DNA from: Rhodeus uyekii
Taxonomy: Eukaryota; Chordata; Actinopteri; Cypriniformes; Acheilognathidae
Length of the DNA stretch: 64,000 nt
Direction of reading: 5' to 3'
Assembly (NCBI GenBank): GCA_037043235.1
Contig: JAWRVZ010000241.1
Span: 496,001 to 560,000 of the forward strand
Part shown: positions 12,095 to 23,339 of the stretch, in pieces
Numbering within the stretch: position 1 is the first letter of the stretch
Layout: each line of letters opens with the position of its first letter
Notes under the pieces: generated by a model
Database searches by the model: none
What the model saw: the letters and a program-made list of their open reading frames with translations, nothing else
Told to the model about the DNA's origin: nothing
Translations under genes and position numbers: made by a program

Positions 12095-12110
12095 GGCTCT
12101 TTTAAGAGCC
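12095..12110 (+). terminator. Histone 3' stem-loop of H4
   Basis: GGCTCTTTTAAGAGCC with CAAC before and ACAC after is the SLBP-binding stem-loop: a 6-bp stem and a TTTA loop. A purine-rich CAAAGAG at about 12126 fits the downstream element paired by U7 snRNA. Confidence 0.95.
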
Positions 12111-12132
12111 ACACACTCTCTCACGCAAAGAG

Positions 12133-12600
12133 TTATCCATGTCACATGTGGAACTGTTCTCAATGCGTTTCACCATCGAATTCGTAGTGTTGACGTGAGA
12201 ACATAAGCGTCTCTTTTCATAACCCAACTAATTATATTCAAAGGTAATTTAAACATGGCAACTCAATGTAAACTATTCTTAACGCTTTAAAAAAAGTTAA
12301 AAGTTTTGTCAAATTAAAGACTGATCGGAGTTGTTTAGAAGTGAAACCTAAAAACGCCAAAGATGACGTTTTCTTAAAACGCGAGAATGTAATTTTGCTC
12401 AAATGTTCAGTTTTCAGTTGTTTAGAAATGATAAAATAGACATTGACTTTATGATTGATCCATTTCAACCGGTTTAATGAAAAAACTATTTGTTTTACCA
12501 CTTCAGGATCAACTTCACAAAATCCCTTTTTTAAGGGTTTTCGAAATTACTCGATGATGCACAATATTTGTCTAGAACCGCTTATTTCCCTCAAAATATT
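12133..12600. other. H4-H2B intergenic spacer
   Basis: AT-rich spacer with no supported gene or element. The minus-strand ORF at 12238-12501 is low-complexity and has no known domain. Confidence 0.6.
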
Positions 12601-12639
12601 ACCACATAAAAATGAGCGGGAAACGATACAAAGGAAACT

Positions 12640-12840
12640 TGTGGGCGGGGCTTCGTTCAAACTCGAGCTGTTCGTGGGCGGGGCTATAATTTATCCGCCA
12701 GAGATTGGTCATCATTCCGCTCCTGATGCTTTATGTTGTCCAATGAGATACGAGTTCGTGGGTTCGGTCTGTGAATCCAGTCAATCAGAAGATTCTCGCG
12801 TCTCTCTGTAAATTAGCATAAGACAGTGAATAAAAGCCTC
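12640..12840 (+). promoter_or_regulatory. H2B promoter
   Basis: Two GTGGGCGGGG boxes (12641 and about 12675), an inverted CCAAT (ATTGG, 12704-12708) and a CCAAT (12740-12744) come first. An octamer-like ATTAGCAT (about 12812-12819) follows, then an ATAAAA TATA box at about 12830. The octamer just upstream of the TATA box is the hallmark of H2B promoters, where Oct1 acts in S phase. Confidence 0.8.
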
Positions 12841-12893
12841 TGTTTCGCTGATATTATCACACTGATCCTTCAGTTTCGCGATCTCACATCATC

Positions 12894-13268
12894 ATGCCTG
12901 AACCAGCTAAATCAGCGCCCAAGAAAGGCTCAAAGAAGGCCGTCACGAAGACCGCTGGGAAAGGAGGAAAGAAGCGCAAGAGGTCCAGGAAGGAGAGCTA
13001 CGCCATCTACGTGTACAAAGTGCTGAAGCAGGTTCATCCTGACACTGGCATCTCCTCCAAGGCGATGGGCATCATGAACTCTTTCGTCAACGACATCTTC
13101 GAGCGCATCGCCGGTGAAGCGTCTCGTCTCGCGCATTACAACAAGCGCTCCACCATCACTTCCAGAGAGATCCAGACCGCCGTGCGTCTGCTGCTGCCCG
13201 GAGAACTGGCCAAACACGCCGTGTCCGAGGGCACAAAGGCCGTGACCAAATACACCAGCTCCAAGTGA
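12894..13268 (+). CDS. H2B: Histone H2B
   Basis: A 124-residue core histone that pairs with H2A in nucleosomes. The N-terminal tail MPEPAKSAPKKGSKKAV is lysine-rich. The KKRKRSRKESY segment leads into the histone fold (YVYKVLKQVHPDTGISSKAM, NDIFERIAGEASRLA). The C-terminal helix ends AVTKYTSSK and includes the lysine region used for monoubiquitination in vertebrates. The start is the first ATG after a typical promoter. There is no intron, and the histone stem-loop lies 35 bp past the stop. It sits about 0.8 kb after H4 on the same strand. No unusual residue was noticed. Confidence 0.98.
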   Translation: MPEPAKSAPKKGSKKAVTKTAGKGGKKRKRSRKESYAIYVYKVLKQVHPDTGISSKAMGIMNSFVNDIFERIAGEASRLAHYNKRSTITSREIQTAVRLLLPGELAKHAVSEGTKAVTKYTSSK

Positions 13269-13302
13269 GAGTCTCCCGACTCCATACACACACACACACA
13301 AC

Positions 13303-13318
13303 GGCTCTTTTAAGAGCC
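13303..13318 (+). terminator. Histone 3' stem-loop of H2B
   Basis: GGCTCTTTTAAGAGCC, identical to the H4 stem-loop, preceded by a CA repeat. A purine-rich GGTTAAAGAG follows at about 13331. Confidence 0.95.
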
Positions 13319-13339
13319 ACGCACGTTCTCGGTTAAAGA

Positions 13340-14070
13340 GCTCATGTTTGTTGTTTACATTAGTACGTTTCGTCTTTTATTGATAAACCTTTATTTAATT
13401 TCTGTAGACGTCTTCAACAATATTCCACACTTTTTGAGGCTAGAATCAAAGGAAATGCTTATGTTCTGATTGTCCACTGGAGCTGCAGCTTCTTTCAGAT
13501 TATACACCGAGTTTAAACCTCAGCACATGTCACTTATAAGTTTAATGTTATTTGAGTGTAGTACACCTGAGATAACTTTGTTGAAACACTGCTTTCCCTT
13601 ATTAAAATATTGTATGTGATGTATGTTTTCCAGGCTTTCCAAATGTTCAGCACATCTATTTTTTTTAAAGGCAGATAAAACTAGGCTTGCATCTTTTTTT
13701 CACTGTCATGAAATAAACCTTTAGCATGAAACCGTAACTGCCTTAACATCAGTAAATGACCGCAACGTGAGACTCTGTTCAGAGGTGATGTGTTTTTCTT
13801 ACAGCACTTCTCTGTTTGCATTCAGATTGTGCCTTTCCTTTTTTGTTTTCTGTAATTTAATCATTTTAAATGATTTGTCTGCTTTACATCTGTGGACCAG
13901 CAAGCTTATATTTTATATCAAATAGGTCTATTTACTGCAGCTTTTACCACAGTGTGTAGATCGTACAAAATAAGTCATTTTTGTTGTAAATAAACTAGTT
14001 GGTAAGAAATCTGACTGGTTGGTTTTATCAGCAAAGTTCATCAGGACAGTTTCTTAAAAAAAATGCATCT
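13340..14070. other. Intergenic DNA after H2B
   Basis: AT-rich sequence with poly-T runs. No coding frame with a recognisable domain and no clear repeat boundary. Confidence 0.55.
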
Positions 14071-14074
14071 ACTA

Positions 14075-14238
14075 CAACATTATATTTACATTTATGTATT
14101 TGGCAGATGCTTTTCTCCAAAGCGACTTATATTGCATTCAAGGTTAACATTCATATCAGTTCTTGCTTTCCCTGGGAATCAAACCTATGACCGTGGCGGT
14201 GTAAACACCAATGCTCTACTGACTGATCTACAGGAAAG
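14075..14238 (-). repeat. tRNA-derived SINE
   Basis: On the minus strand a tRNA-like head with a box A-like TAGATCAGTCAGTAGAGC and a box B-like GGTTTGATTCCC is followed by a body with AAGTCGCTTTGGAGAAAAGC and CTGCCAAATACATAAATG, a 3' end common in teleost SINEs. The head carries changes from tRNA consensus and lacks a convincing full cloverleaf, so I call a SINE and not a tRNA gene. Confidence 0.8.
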
Positions 14239-14249
14239 CTCTCTTGGAG

Positions 14250-15111
14250 AATAGACTCTTTCCACATGACGTCACACAACTTCCGTTTTAACTCAAAGCA
14301 GGGTATCTTCACTTCCGTTTAGCCGCAAACACGTTCAGGAGAATGCCGGAACTGGCTAACTAACAACACGAAACGTAAAGGTTATAGTAATAATAATGTT
14401 TACGTATTTACAGGTTTCTGTATTTTAGTTTGTTTGATAATGTTAATGATTATTTCCAGTTTACAACTCTTTAACTTGTGTGAACTGGATGGTAAAGTAG
14501 GCTAGTTTGTAGTAACAGGAAAAATATGCATCGCTCTCAGCCTGTGTTGCCTTAAGTTTACTAATAAGTTTTAACTTTTTATAATATATATTCAAGCACA
14601 GTTGTTTAGAATAATTCCTCTTAATCCAATCTAACGGTCAAACCATTGTCATATTCTGATGTGATTCATTATTCCTCTTTACCTGTGTCCATCTTTCAAC
14701 AGTTTCACACCCATCAAGCATGGCACAGTCTTCTTGTCGATGCTATTGTAGTGTTCCTTGTTCAATAAATAAATTAAAAAACATTTATGTGGCAGTAAAT
14801 TACTTTTATAACCTTCATGGTCTTATGCTAACGCTCCATATTGGAATGTTTATAATGTGCTTGATCTGCACAATGTTGTAAAATGTTTGCAGTGTTTACT
14901 CCAAACCCAAATATGTTCAGTAAATGACTGTATATTGTTCAATAAACATCATACATTTGTGATAATCTATTACCCTAAATATTTTAATGTAATGTTGAAT
15001 TGCATTTCCTGTTTCCTGTTGTCAAAATTCTACAAAAAATGACGGAAGTAACTATACCCTGCTTTGAGTTAAAACGGAAGTTGCATGACGTCATTGTGAA
15101 AAGGGTCTATT
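14250..15111. mobile_element. 862-bp TIR element without coding capacity
   Basis: The two ends form inverted repeats of nearly 70 bp. They begin AATAGACYCTTT and include TGACGTCA, CAACTTCCGTTTTAACTC and AAAGCAGGGTAT with few differences. The interior is AT-rich with no ORF of note. The structure fits a non-autonomous DNA transposon; the superfamily is undetermined because no clear target duplication could be fixed. Confidence 0.75.
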
Positions 15112-15675
15112 ACGCTCAAGTATTTGGGTAATTTGCATATTGCATTATTGAGACGTAATTTAGATTAATTATTGGATCAAATGATTAAAGTTGGAAACCC
15201 TAGTACTGCTAAAATAACTCCATCACTGTTTGATCAGTTTGGAGAACAAAATTATATCCATTGAAAAAGTATGCTGTTTTGGGCCAAGAAGTTTCTCTTT
15301 TTTTTCCCAGGTCACAGAGAGATGGCGAATGTTTGGTTTTACATGTGAGGGACAAACTGTCCTCTCTACTCAAAATTGCCCTATAATATTCATGTATTTC
15401 ATTCACATCACTGTTTTGGAGTGGCCTTTGTCGTTAGAACCTTTGTATAGATTCTCCTCTCTGGAAAGATGTCATACACCACAGTAGCACAACTCTCCAC
15501 TGACGAACAGCAACAGTATTTTAAAATAAATTGATTTATTGATTCCTAATTAACTGCTCAACTTTAGTTAAGTTATGCAGTCCTAATTCACTATAGGGTG
15601 CTGATCAAAACAACTATTGAGATCATAGCAAGCATTGGAGCGGCATTATCTCAATGGTTCTGGCTTAACCTCTGG
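15112..15675. other. Intergenic, no gene supported
   Basis: AT-rich DNA. The ORFs on both strands around 15209-15487 have no recognisable domain. Confidence 0.5.
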
Positions 15676-15792
15676 TTTCTGCTTCAGCTTTATATAAGTT
15701 TTGTAGTTATATATATATATATATATATATAAATATTTTATATATATTTATATATATATAACTACAAAACTTATATAAAGCTGAAGCAGAAA
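15676..15792. repeat. 117-bp near-perfect palindrome
   Basis: Arms TTTCTGCTTCAGCTTTATAT and its complement flank an AT-alternating core. It can fold into one long hairpin. The sequences on either side share diverged direct-repeat words (CTATTGAGATCATAGCAAGC and CTATTATGATAATTGCAAGC), so it may be the junction of an inverted duplication. Confidence 0.85.
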
Positions 15793-16566
15793 ATATAGGG
15801 GGCTGGATAAAAAACTATTATGATAATTGCAAGCATTATTTAATGGCCATAACCTCTGAGTATTGTTTGAACTTTAACTAAGTTGTTATATAGGCGATAG
15901 TAGGGGTTGAACGGAACTGTTTAAATAATGACAAGCGTAGGCAGTGTAGGGGAATTACAGTTCAGACCCGAAGATCAGATATGTTGAATGAAGACCAGGA
16001 GTCAGAAGTGCAGTCAATAGAAGAAAGTTTAATAAAGAATAGGTTGTAGTTTCATCACGTAGAAAGAGAACGAGTAATCAGTTTTTGGAAGTCTCCGGTT
16101 GATAGGTCGGCCAGCACCAATTTCAGCCATGGAGAGAATGTGTATTTGTGTGTGTGTGTGCATTAATCTTTCTGTGCAGGTCTGCAGCTGGGTGCGGGAT
16201 GAGTAGATTTTCAATGAAGACTTACAGGGGCCTCGTGATGATCGGGGAGGTCGTTTCGTGCCTAAATCCAGTCCAAACATCAGCAGTTCGATGGATGGAG
16301 ATATGCTACTAATGTTATGTCTTTGTGTGGAAGATTTGTTGGGGAATTTAAAGATAAGACACCGAGGAGCAGATATGTTGAATGAAAACCAGCAGTCAGA
16401 AATGCAGTTAATAGAAGACATTTTAGTGAAGTTAAGTTTGCAGTTTCATCAGCAGAAGCTTCAGGTCTCACAAGGAGGCCGCCTCAAATACAATAACATT
16501 GTTACAGCAGTTATACTCTAACAGAGGTTACTAACCACGTCATTGATGATGGTTAAATGATTCTGA
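15793..16566 (+). repeat. Two diverged direct repeats upstream of L2 copy 2
   Basis: A block at about 15968-16060 and another at 16360-16450 share CAGATATGTTGAATGAA, GTCAGAA, ATAGAAGA and AGTTTCATCA in the same order. They may be part of the 5' region of the L2 element that follows or of an older repeat. No gene is supported here. Confidence 0.45.
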
Positions 16567-19500
16567 TTGGCTACGGAATTAAGAAAGAAACAAAGAAAAA
16601 CAAAACTAGTAATTTTCCACACAAGAGCAGACAGTCTGAAGCAGATCTTGGTTGATCACATGGTTGACGGGTTCGTGACATGGCTTGTCGAAAACCTGAA
16701 GTCATTCCGTCTCCTTATGGTTCCAGTAAATCACCTCACCAATACAGACCACATTAACACACACACGCACACGAAGGTCAGGAAGCAGACAAACTGGCTA
16801 AACCGACCGTCTGCTAGCTGTCTCACGTCACAGAGGTCAGATAAATTACAACACATAGAGACTCTTTCACCTAGATATCATCCTATAGAGACTGTGTCTG
16901 TTCCCCGAATTGGCAAATACAAAAAATTCTCAAAACCGTTTAAGGGTAAAAATTTAATTGATTTACAAACAACTAAGAACGGATATAACATAAATGAACA
17001 AATGATAAAGCTTGGGTTACTGAATATACGATCCCTTTCCTCAAAAGCACTTATTGTAAATTATATGATTACAGATCATAAACTAGATGTGCTGTGTTTG
17101 ACAGAAACCTGGCTAAAACCAGACGATTATATTACTTTAAATGAGTCCACCCCTCAAGATTACTGTTATAAACATGAGCCTCGTCTGAAAGGTAAAGGAG
17201 GAGGTGTTGCTGTAATTTATAGTAACACGATCAGTACTGCTCAAAGATCTAATTTGAAATATAATTCTTTTGAAGCGATGGTCCTTAATGTAAAATTATC
17301 TAGTGCAAGTAATAATTCCTGTTTAACTTTTGTGTTGGCTATTCTATACAGGCCACCAGGGCACCATACAGACTTTATCAAAGAATTTGCTGATTTTCTC
17401 TCAGACTTAGTAATGTCTGCAGATAAAGTCATAATTGTCGGTGATTTTAATATCCATGTAGATAATGAAAAAGACGCATTGGGAATGGCATTTAGAGACA
17501 TCTTAAACTCTATTGGAGTTACACAACATGTATCAGGACCCACTCATTCTCGTAATCATACTTTAGATCTAATATTGTCGCATGAGATCAATGTTGATAC
17601 TGTTCAAATTCTGCAGCAGAGCGATGACATCTCAGATCATTACTTAGTTGCGTGTAGATTACCTTTAGCCAAAGTTGAAAAACTAACTCCCTGTTATAAA
17701 TATAGTAGAACTATCACTCCTAACACAAAAGATAGCTTTATAAATAATCTTCCTGATCAGTTTCATCTACTTAACATCCCAGATAGCCTAGAGGAACTTG
17801 ATGTTGCAACAGAAACTATTAACTCTCTCTTTTCCAGCACTTTAGACACTGTTACTCCGTTGCGCTTAAAGAAGATTAAAGAAAATAGTCCAACACCAAT
17901 GTACAACGAACACACACAGGCCCTCAAGAGAGCAGCCAGAAAAATGGAGCGGAGCTGGAAAAAAACTAAGCTTGAGGTTTTTCGCATTTCTTGGAAAGAC
18001 AGCTCTATTGCATTCAGAAAGGCCTTAAAATCAGCTAGATCTGCTTACTTTTCTACCCTCTTAGAAGAAAACAAATACAACCCTAGGTAAACTAAACTAA
18101 CAAGAAATAAAGCCTCAACCCCAGATGCTTTAAAACAGCACAGCAGTAATGACTTCATGGACTTCTTTAATTGCAAAATTCATAATATTAGAGAGAAAAT
18201 TATAACCATGCAACCGTCTACTACAATATCACAAAATACAGTAAATTTTAGTGTCCCTGAAGAAAAACTCCACTCCTTCATTGCTATTGGGGAGGAAGAA
18301 TTGTCTAAACTCATTAAATCATCAAAATCAACAACATGTATGCTAGACCCAATACCAACTAAGCTACTGAAAGAGATGCTTCCAGAAATCATAGATCCTC
18401 TTCTTAATATTGTTAATTCATCTTTGTCATTAGGATACGTACTAAAAACCTTTAAACTAGCCGTAATTAAACCGCTTATTAAAAAACCACAACTTGATCC
18501 TACAGAATTAGTTAATTACAGGCCGATATCAAATCTACCTTTTTTGTCAAAAATTCTAGAAAAGGCAGTATCTTCACAACTATGTTCCGTTCTAGAAAGA
18601 AACAGCATCTACGAGGATTTCCAGTCAGGATTTAGACCATATCATAGTACTGAGACTGCTCTCATTAGAGTTACAAATGATTTGCTTTTATCATCCGATC
18701 GTGGTTGTATCTCTCTGTTAGTGTTACTGGACCTTAGTGCTGCATTTGATACAATCGACCACAGAATCCTTCTAAATAGACTTGAAAACTATGTTGGCAT
18801 TAGTGGAGTTGCATTAGCCTGGTTCAAGTCATACTTATCTGACCGTTATCAGTTTGTAGCAGTAAATGAGGAGATGTCATATCAATCACGGGTTCAGTAA
18901 GTTCAGTACTAGGACCATTGCTTTTCACCCTATACATGCTTCCTTTGGGTGCAATTATTAGGAAGCATGGCATTAGCTTTCACTGTTACGCTGATGATAC
19001 TCAGCTCTATATTTCTTCTCATCCTGATGAAACGTACCAATTCACTAAATTAACAGAATGCATAACTGATATAAAAAATTGGATGACTAATAACTTTCTA
19101 CTGCTTAATTCTGAAAAAACAGAGATTCTAATTATTAAACCAAAAAGTTCTGCACGTAATAATCTAGACTACTGCCTAACACTTGATGGCTCTTCTGTCA
19201 AGTCTTCGTCATCAGTTAGAAACCTGGGTGTGCTCTTTGATACCAATCTTTCATTTGAAGGCCATGTTTCTAGCATCTGTAAAACGGCATTCTTCCATCT
19301 TAAAAATATATCTAAATGACATATGCTCTCAAAGACAAATGCGGAAAAGTTAGTTCATGCGTTCATGAGTTCAAGGCTAGATTATTGTAATGCTTTACTA
19401 GGTGGTTGCCCTGCACGCTTAATACACAAATTCCAGCTGGTCCAAAATGCAGCAGCTCGAGTTCTTACTAGAACCAGGAAGTATGAGCATATTAGCCCAG

Positions 19501-19826
19501 TTCTGTCAAACCTGCACTGGCTTCCCATTAAACACCAAATACATTTTAAAATCTTGCTAATTACTTACAAAGCATTAAATGGTTTAGCTCCACAGTACTT
19601 GAGCGATCTCCTAACACATTATAGTCCTTCACGTCTATTGCGATCCCAAAATACTGACCAGCTTATAATACCTAAAATATCAAAGTCAACTGCTGGCGGT
19701 CGATCTTTTTCCAATTTAGCTCCTAAACTCTGGAACAGTCTTCCTAATACAGTTCGGGAAGCAGACACACTCTGTCAGTTTAAATCTAGACTAAAAACAC
19801 ATCTCTTCAACCTGGCATACACATAA
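16567..19826 (+). pseudogene. LINE ORF2 (endonuclease-RT), broken
   Basis: The APE-type endonuclease begins near 17005 (LLNIRSLSSKA). It continues with CLTETWLKP, VIIVGDFNIHVDN and ISDHYLVACRL, which hold the expected Asn, Glu, Asp and His catalytic positions. RT motifs follow. Three lesions are visible against copy 1. Near 18086 a deletion changes frame after NPR. Near 18898 a deletion removes most of the GVPQGS block. At 19316-19318 a 3-bp loss creates TGA within SKLRHML. Upstream codons before the endonuclease are open but have no recognisable domain, and the frame opens on TTG, so no real start is assigned. Confidence 0.88.
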
Positions 19827-20389
19827 CACAATATACATACATTTTTAATCCAAATCATGTAAAATGATTGTTAGGCTGCATAATTTAGGTCAGCCGGAAC
19901 CGGGAACATTCTCATAACATCTGATGTACTCGATACATCAGAAGAAGAATGGCATCTACGCTGATATTATTCTCTGTTTATTCCGAGGTTACCATGGTCA
20001 GCCGGATCCGGGCCGTATCCAGATCAGATGAAGGACCTGCACCTGGACACGAGCACAGCACTGCCCTGAAGTGTCTGCGGAGACCGTGACTCTACTAAAC
20101 CCTCCCCGGTGTAGATTATGAACCCATCTCCAATCGGACCAAATTAGACTTAATATTAGACTTTAATTATCAATATAATAATCAAACTATCAATCAATCA
20201 ATCAAATCGATCAATAATCAAAACTTAGCACTTAATATTCATCAATTGTATTAATTCGCCTGCTCTTTTAAGGCTGCTGTTCAGCCAAACAAACTTTGTT
20301 TATAATGTTTTCATGTGACCACTGTAAAGCTGCTTTGAAACAATCTGTATTGTAAAAAGCGCTATATAAGTAAAAGTGACTTGACTTGA
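16567..20389 (+). mobile_element. L2-type LINE, copy 2
   Basis: This is the longest L2 copy in the window, with endonuclease, RT, 3' UTR and TGACT tail. The 5' boundary is uncertain and could extend left to about 15.96 kb. It lies between H2B and H1. Its tail joins the 5'-broken DIRS fragment directly. Confidence 0.85.
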
Positions 20390-22317
20390 CTCAGAGCAAG
20401 TGGAGTGTGCACTCTAAACTATCTGGACAATTGGCTGATTCTAGCTCATTCAAGGGAGGGGCTAATCAGACATACAGACATGCTGCTTCACCATCTGGAG
20501 TCACTGGGCCTGCGAGTGAACATGCAGAAGAGCATGCTCACTCTGAGTCAGTAAACAACATATCTCTGTGTGTGCTTCGACTCAGTGGCGATGCGAGCCC
20601 GCCTCGCCCCGGAACTCCCAGAAACCATCTCTTCGGCTCTGCATGGCTTCAGACAGGGCCGGTCTGTTCCCCTAAGGGATTTCCAGAGGCTTATCGGTCT
20701 TATGGCGTCAACATCTTCAGTGTGCCACCTGGGTCTGCTGCGAATGCATCCGCTGCAATTCCTGCCGCAAAATAGAACAGCAGCATGTGTTGGTTCGCAC
20801 CGACAACATGTCCGTGGTTTCATACATAAATCGCCAAGGCGGCGTGCGCTCCAGGGCCCTGTCCGAGCTGGCAATGAGCCTCCTTCTGTGGGCAGATCAA
20901 CATCTCCTCTCCATCAGAGAGACTAAACCGTGGAGCGGACATGCTTTCGAGGAACGGGATTCCTCACGTAGAGTGGAGGCTTCACCCAAAGGTGGTGCAA
21001 ATGATTTGGGATCGCTTCTGCAGGGCAGAAGTGGATCTGTTTGCGACGAGCGAGAATGCGCACTGCCCGCTGTTCTTCTCCCTGTCGCATGCCCCACTAG
21101 TGGGGGACGCTCTGACATCATGTTGGCCGAGAGCCAGGTTGTATGCGTTTCCTCCGGTAAAAATTCTGCCTTTAGTCCTACGCAAAATCAGCCTTGGTTC
21201 CCGGACCTACGAGAGTTGCTGACAGCCCCCCCCGTGGCAGATTCCCGTCAGCAAGAATCTACTGTCTCAAGCGAGCGGCGAGATATGGCATCCCAGCCCC
21301 GAGCTGTGGAGCCTGCATGCGTGGCCGCTTCAGGGGCCTTAAAAGAGCTTGCACTACCTTCTCGTGTGCTGGAGACTCTCGCGGAGGCTCGCGCACTTTC
21401 CACGAGACGCCTTTATTCCCTGAAATGGGGAGTGTTAGTGAAATGGTACAACGAGCACAATATCAACCCGGTGAGCTGTCCCGTGTCAGATGTGTTACAG
21501 TTTTTACAGCTCCGGTTGGATGACGGGAGTCTCCCGTCTACTCTAAAGGTCTATGTGGCCGCTGTCGCCTCGTTTTGTTCGCCGGACGACGGGAAATCGA
21601 TCGGGAGGCATCCACTAATGGTCAGATTTCTCAGAGGTGCGAGGAGGTTACAACCCCCATGCCCCCCATCAGTTCCGCCGTGGGATTTGGCACTGGTTCT
21701 GAGAGCTCTCTATCTGCTGCCGTGCGAGCGTTCAGTCGCGATTTAGAGACTTTCGCAGAAGACGGCGCTGCTTCTCGCACTGGCATTGGCTAAGCGCATT
21801 GGGGACTTGCATGCGTTCTCAGTGAGTGACGATTGTATTCGTTTTGGGCCCGGAGACTGCAGTGTTACTCTCCAGCGGAGACCTGGCCTCGTGCCAAAAT
21901 CACTCTCTACTCCATTTAAAGTGCAAGTAGTTTCTCTGCTCGCCTTGTCTTCAGAACCGTCAACCTCACAGGACGTTGGCGCTCAGAGGGCTATCTGCCC
22001 CGTCAGGGCTTTGCGGATTTACTTGGACCGATCTGCCACATTCCGACAGTCGGACCAGCTCTTTGTGTGCTATGGTGGCGCTACTAGAGGAAATGCTGTC
22101 TCTAAACGCTATTGCTTCGGCTTATACTAACCAGGGACATGAATGCCCTCTCAACATCAGAGCTCACTCGACGAGAGCTATTGCCTCATCGTGGGCCTGG
22201 TCTAGAGGTACGTCAATATAGGATATTTGTTTTGCTGCTGGCTGGTCTTCTCAGAGCACCTTCACCAGGTTTTCTAAACTGGATGTTCTTTGGCTTCTCA
22301 AGTGCTTTCGGTGAGTA
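20390..22317 (+). pseudogene. DIRS RNase H and tyrosine recombinase, decayed
   Basis: RNase H words are visible (LVRTDNMSVVSYINRQGGVRS, about 20789-20850), then frame changes. The recombinase N-terminal part reads cleanly at about 21350-21746 (RLYSLKWGVLVKWYNEH). Its catalytic part spans 21786-22317, with the first Arg in AKRIGDLHAFS and the H-S-T-R box at 22165-22176. A TAG at 22219-22221 replaces a sense codon before DICFAAGWSS. The expected nucleophile Tyr after TFTRF is Ser (TCT, 22273-22275). DIRS elements use this recombinase in place of a DDE integrase, so this copy cannot integrate. Confidence 0.8.
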
Positions 22318-23008
22318 ATTGAATAAATTATTCCTGGGATATTGCTACTTTTCTCAAAATGCAGTTGTTACCGCTTTTGCTGTTGACGCTGGGGGTTTCT
22401 GTACAATAGTTTGCGCTTATGTGCTCACTGTCACCGCTTTGCCATTGATGCTATGCTCTCACATTAGTTTGTGCTTAAATGCTCTCTGAATAGTCGTGTC
22501 TGCCCTGTGATAGCGCAGCCCACTATCTTTCATGCTTCTGATATGCAAATTTTGTTAAGCTTCAGGTAAAGATTTCATTGGTTTAGCTGCACCTATCAGT
22601 AGTGAGCACACGTGGTGGCATTTCCATTGGTTTAGCTGCGTGCTTCTTCGCTGTGATTGGTGTATGTTTCCTTGTCTCAGACTGGTCTATGTCTCAGTCA
22701 CGGCGGGATTAAACACCGTTCCCAAATGCACATTTTTGTGCACCGTCTCGTTCCCGCTCTCGAAAGGGAACGTCTCCGGTTACTATCGTAACCTCCGTTC
22801 CCTGAGAGACGGGAATAAGACGATGAAATGTCCACCGTGTTCGCCGCTTGACCAGCTGTGCCGTGTTCAGTCATGATTCTGACGCAATTGCCGCGCTTAT
22901 GCTATTTATACTGTCTGACAGCCAGAGCGCATCGCACGACAATTGGCCAGTTGTCAACTGGCGTTATCCTATAAGGTTTCAGAAAGTAAGTGAAGGGGAG
23001 GAGTTCTG
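20390..23008 (+). mobile_element. DIRS fragment, copy 2 (RT tail, RNase H, recombinase, 3' end)
   Basis: It begins abruptly at the L2 tail, inside the region equivalent to 63.24 kb of the plus-strand copy. It runs through RNase H and the tyrosine recombinase to a terminal region with CGTCTCCGGTTACTATCG. The part upstream of the RT active site is absent, so this is a 3' fragment. A hAT 3' end follows directly. Confidence 0.8.
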
Positions 23009-23327
23009 ATCTGTCCCTGAGAATCGCCACTACAAAACTAACACCTGACTTTGATGCACTTGCAAAAAAGATGATCAACAACACTGTTCCCACTGAAACA
23101 GAATGGGAGTTCATCTACTGTGTTATTAAATTAATACATTTGGAAAACAATTTATCAATGAACCCTGATGTTTTAATGCATGTTAAAGGCCAAATCTTTG
23201 TTTTTTACATTTAATTTGTATTACCGGTAGTTCACACAAACACACTATTTTTCTATTCTGGCCCGGCCCCTTTGTCAAATTTTAGAAACCAATGTGGCCT
23301 GCGAGACAAAATGTTTCCCCACCCCTG
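23009..23327 (+). mobile_element. hAT transposon 3' remnant
   Basis: A short frame (LRIATTKLTPDFDALAKK, about 23020-23070) resembles the extreme C-terminus of hAT-type transposase-like proteins as I recall them. The sequence ends in CCCCACCCCTG, the complement of a CAGGGGTGGGG hAT end. The left part is missing at the DIRS junction. Confidence 0.5.
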
Positions 23328-23339
23328 ATTTAGAGATTT

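Noticed and set aside
14168..14238. tRNA gene
   Set aside because: The tRNA-like head is fused to a SINE body and departs from consensus; a tRNA-derived SINE explains it.
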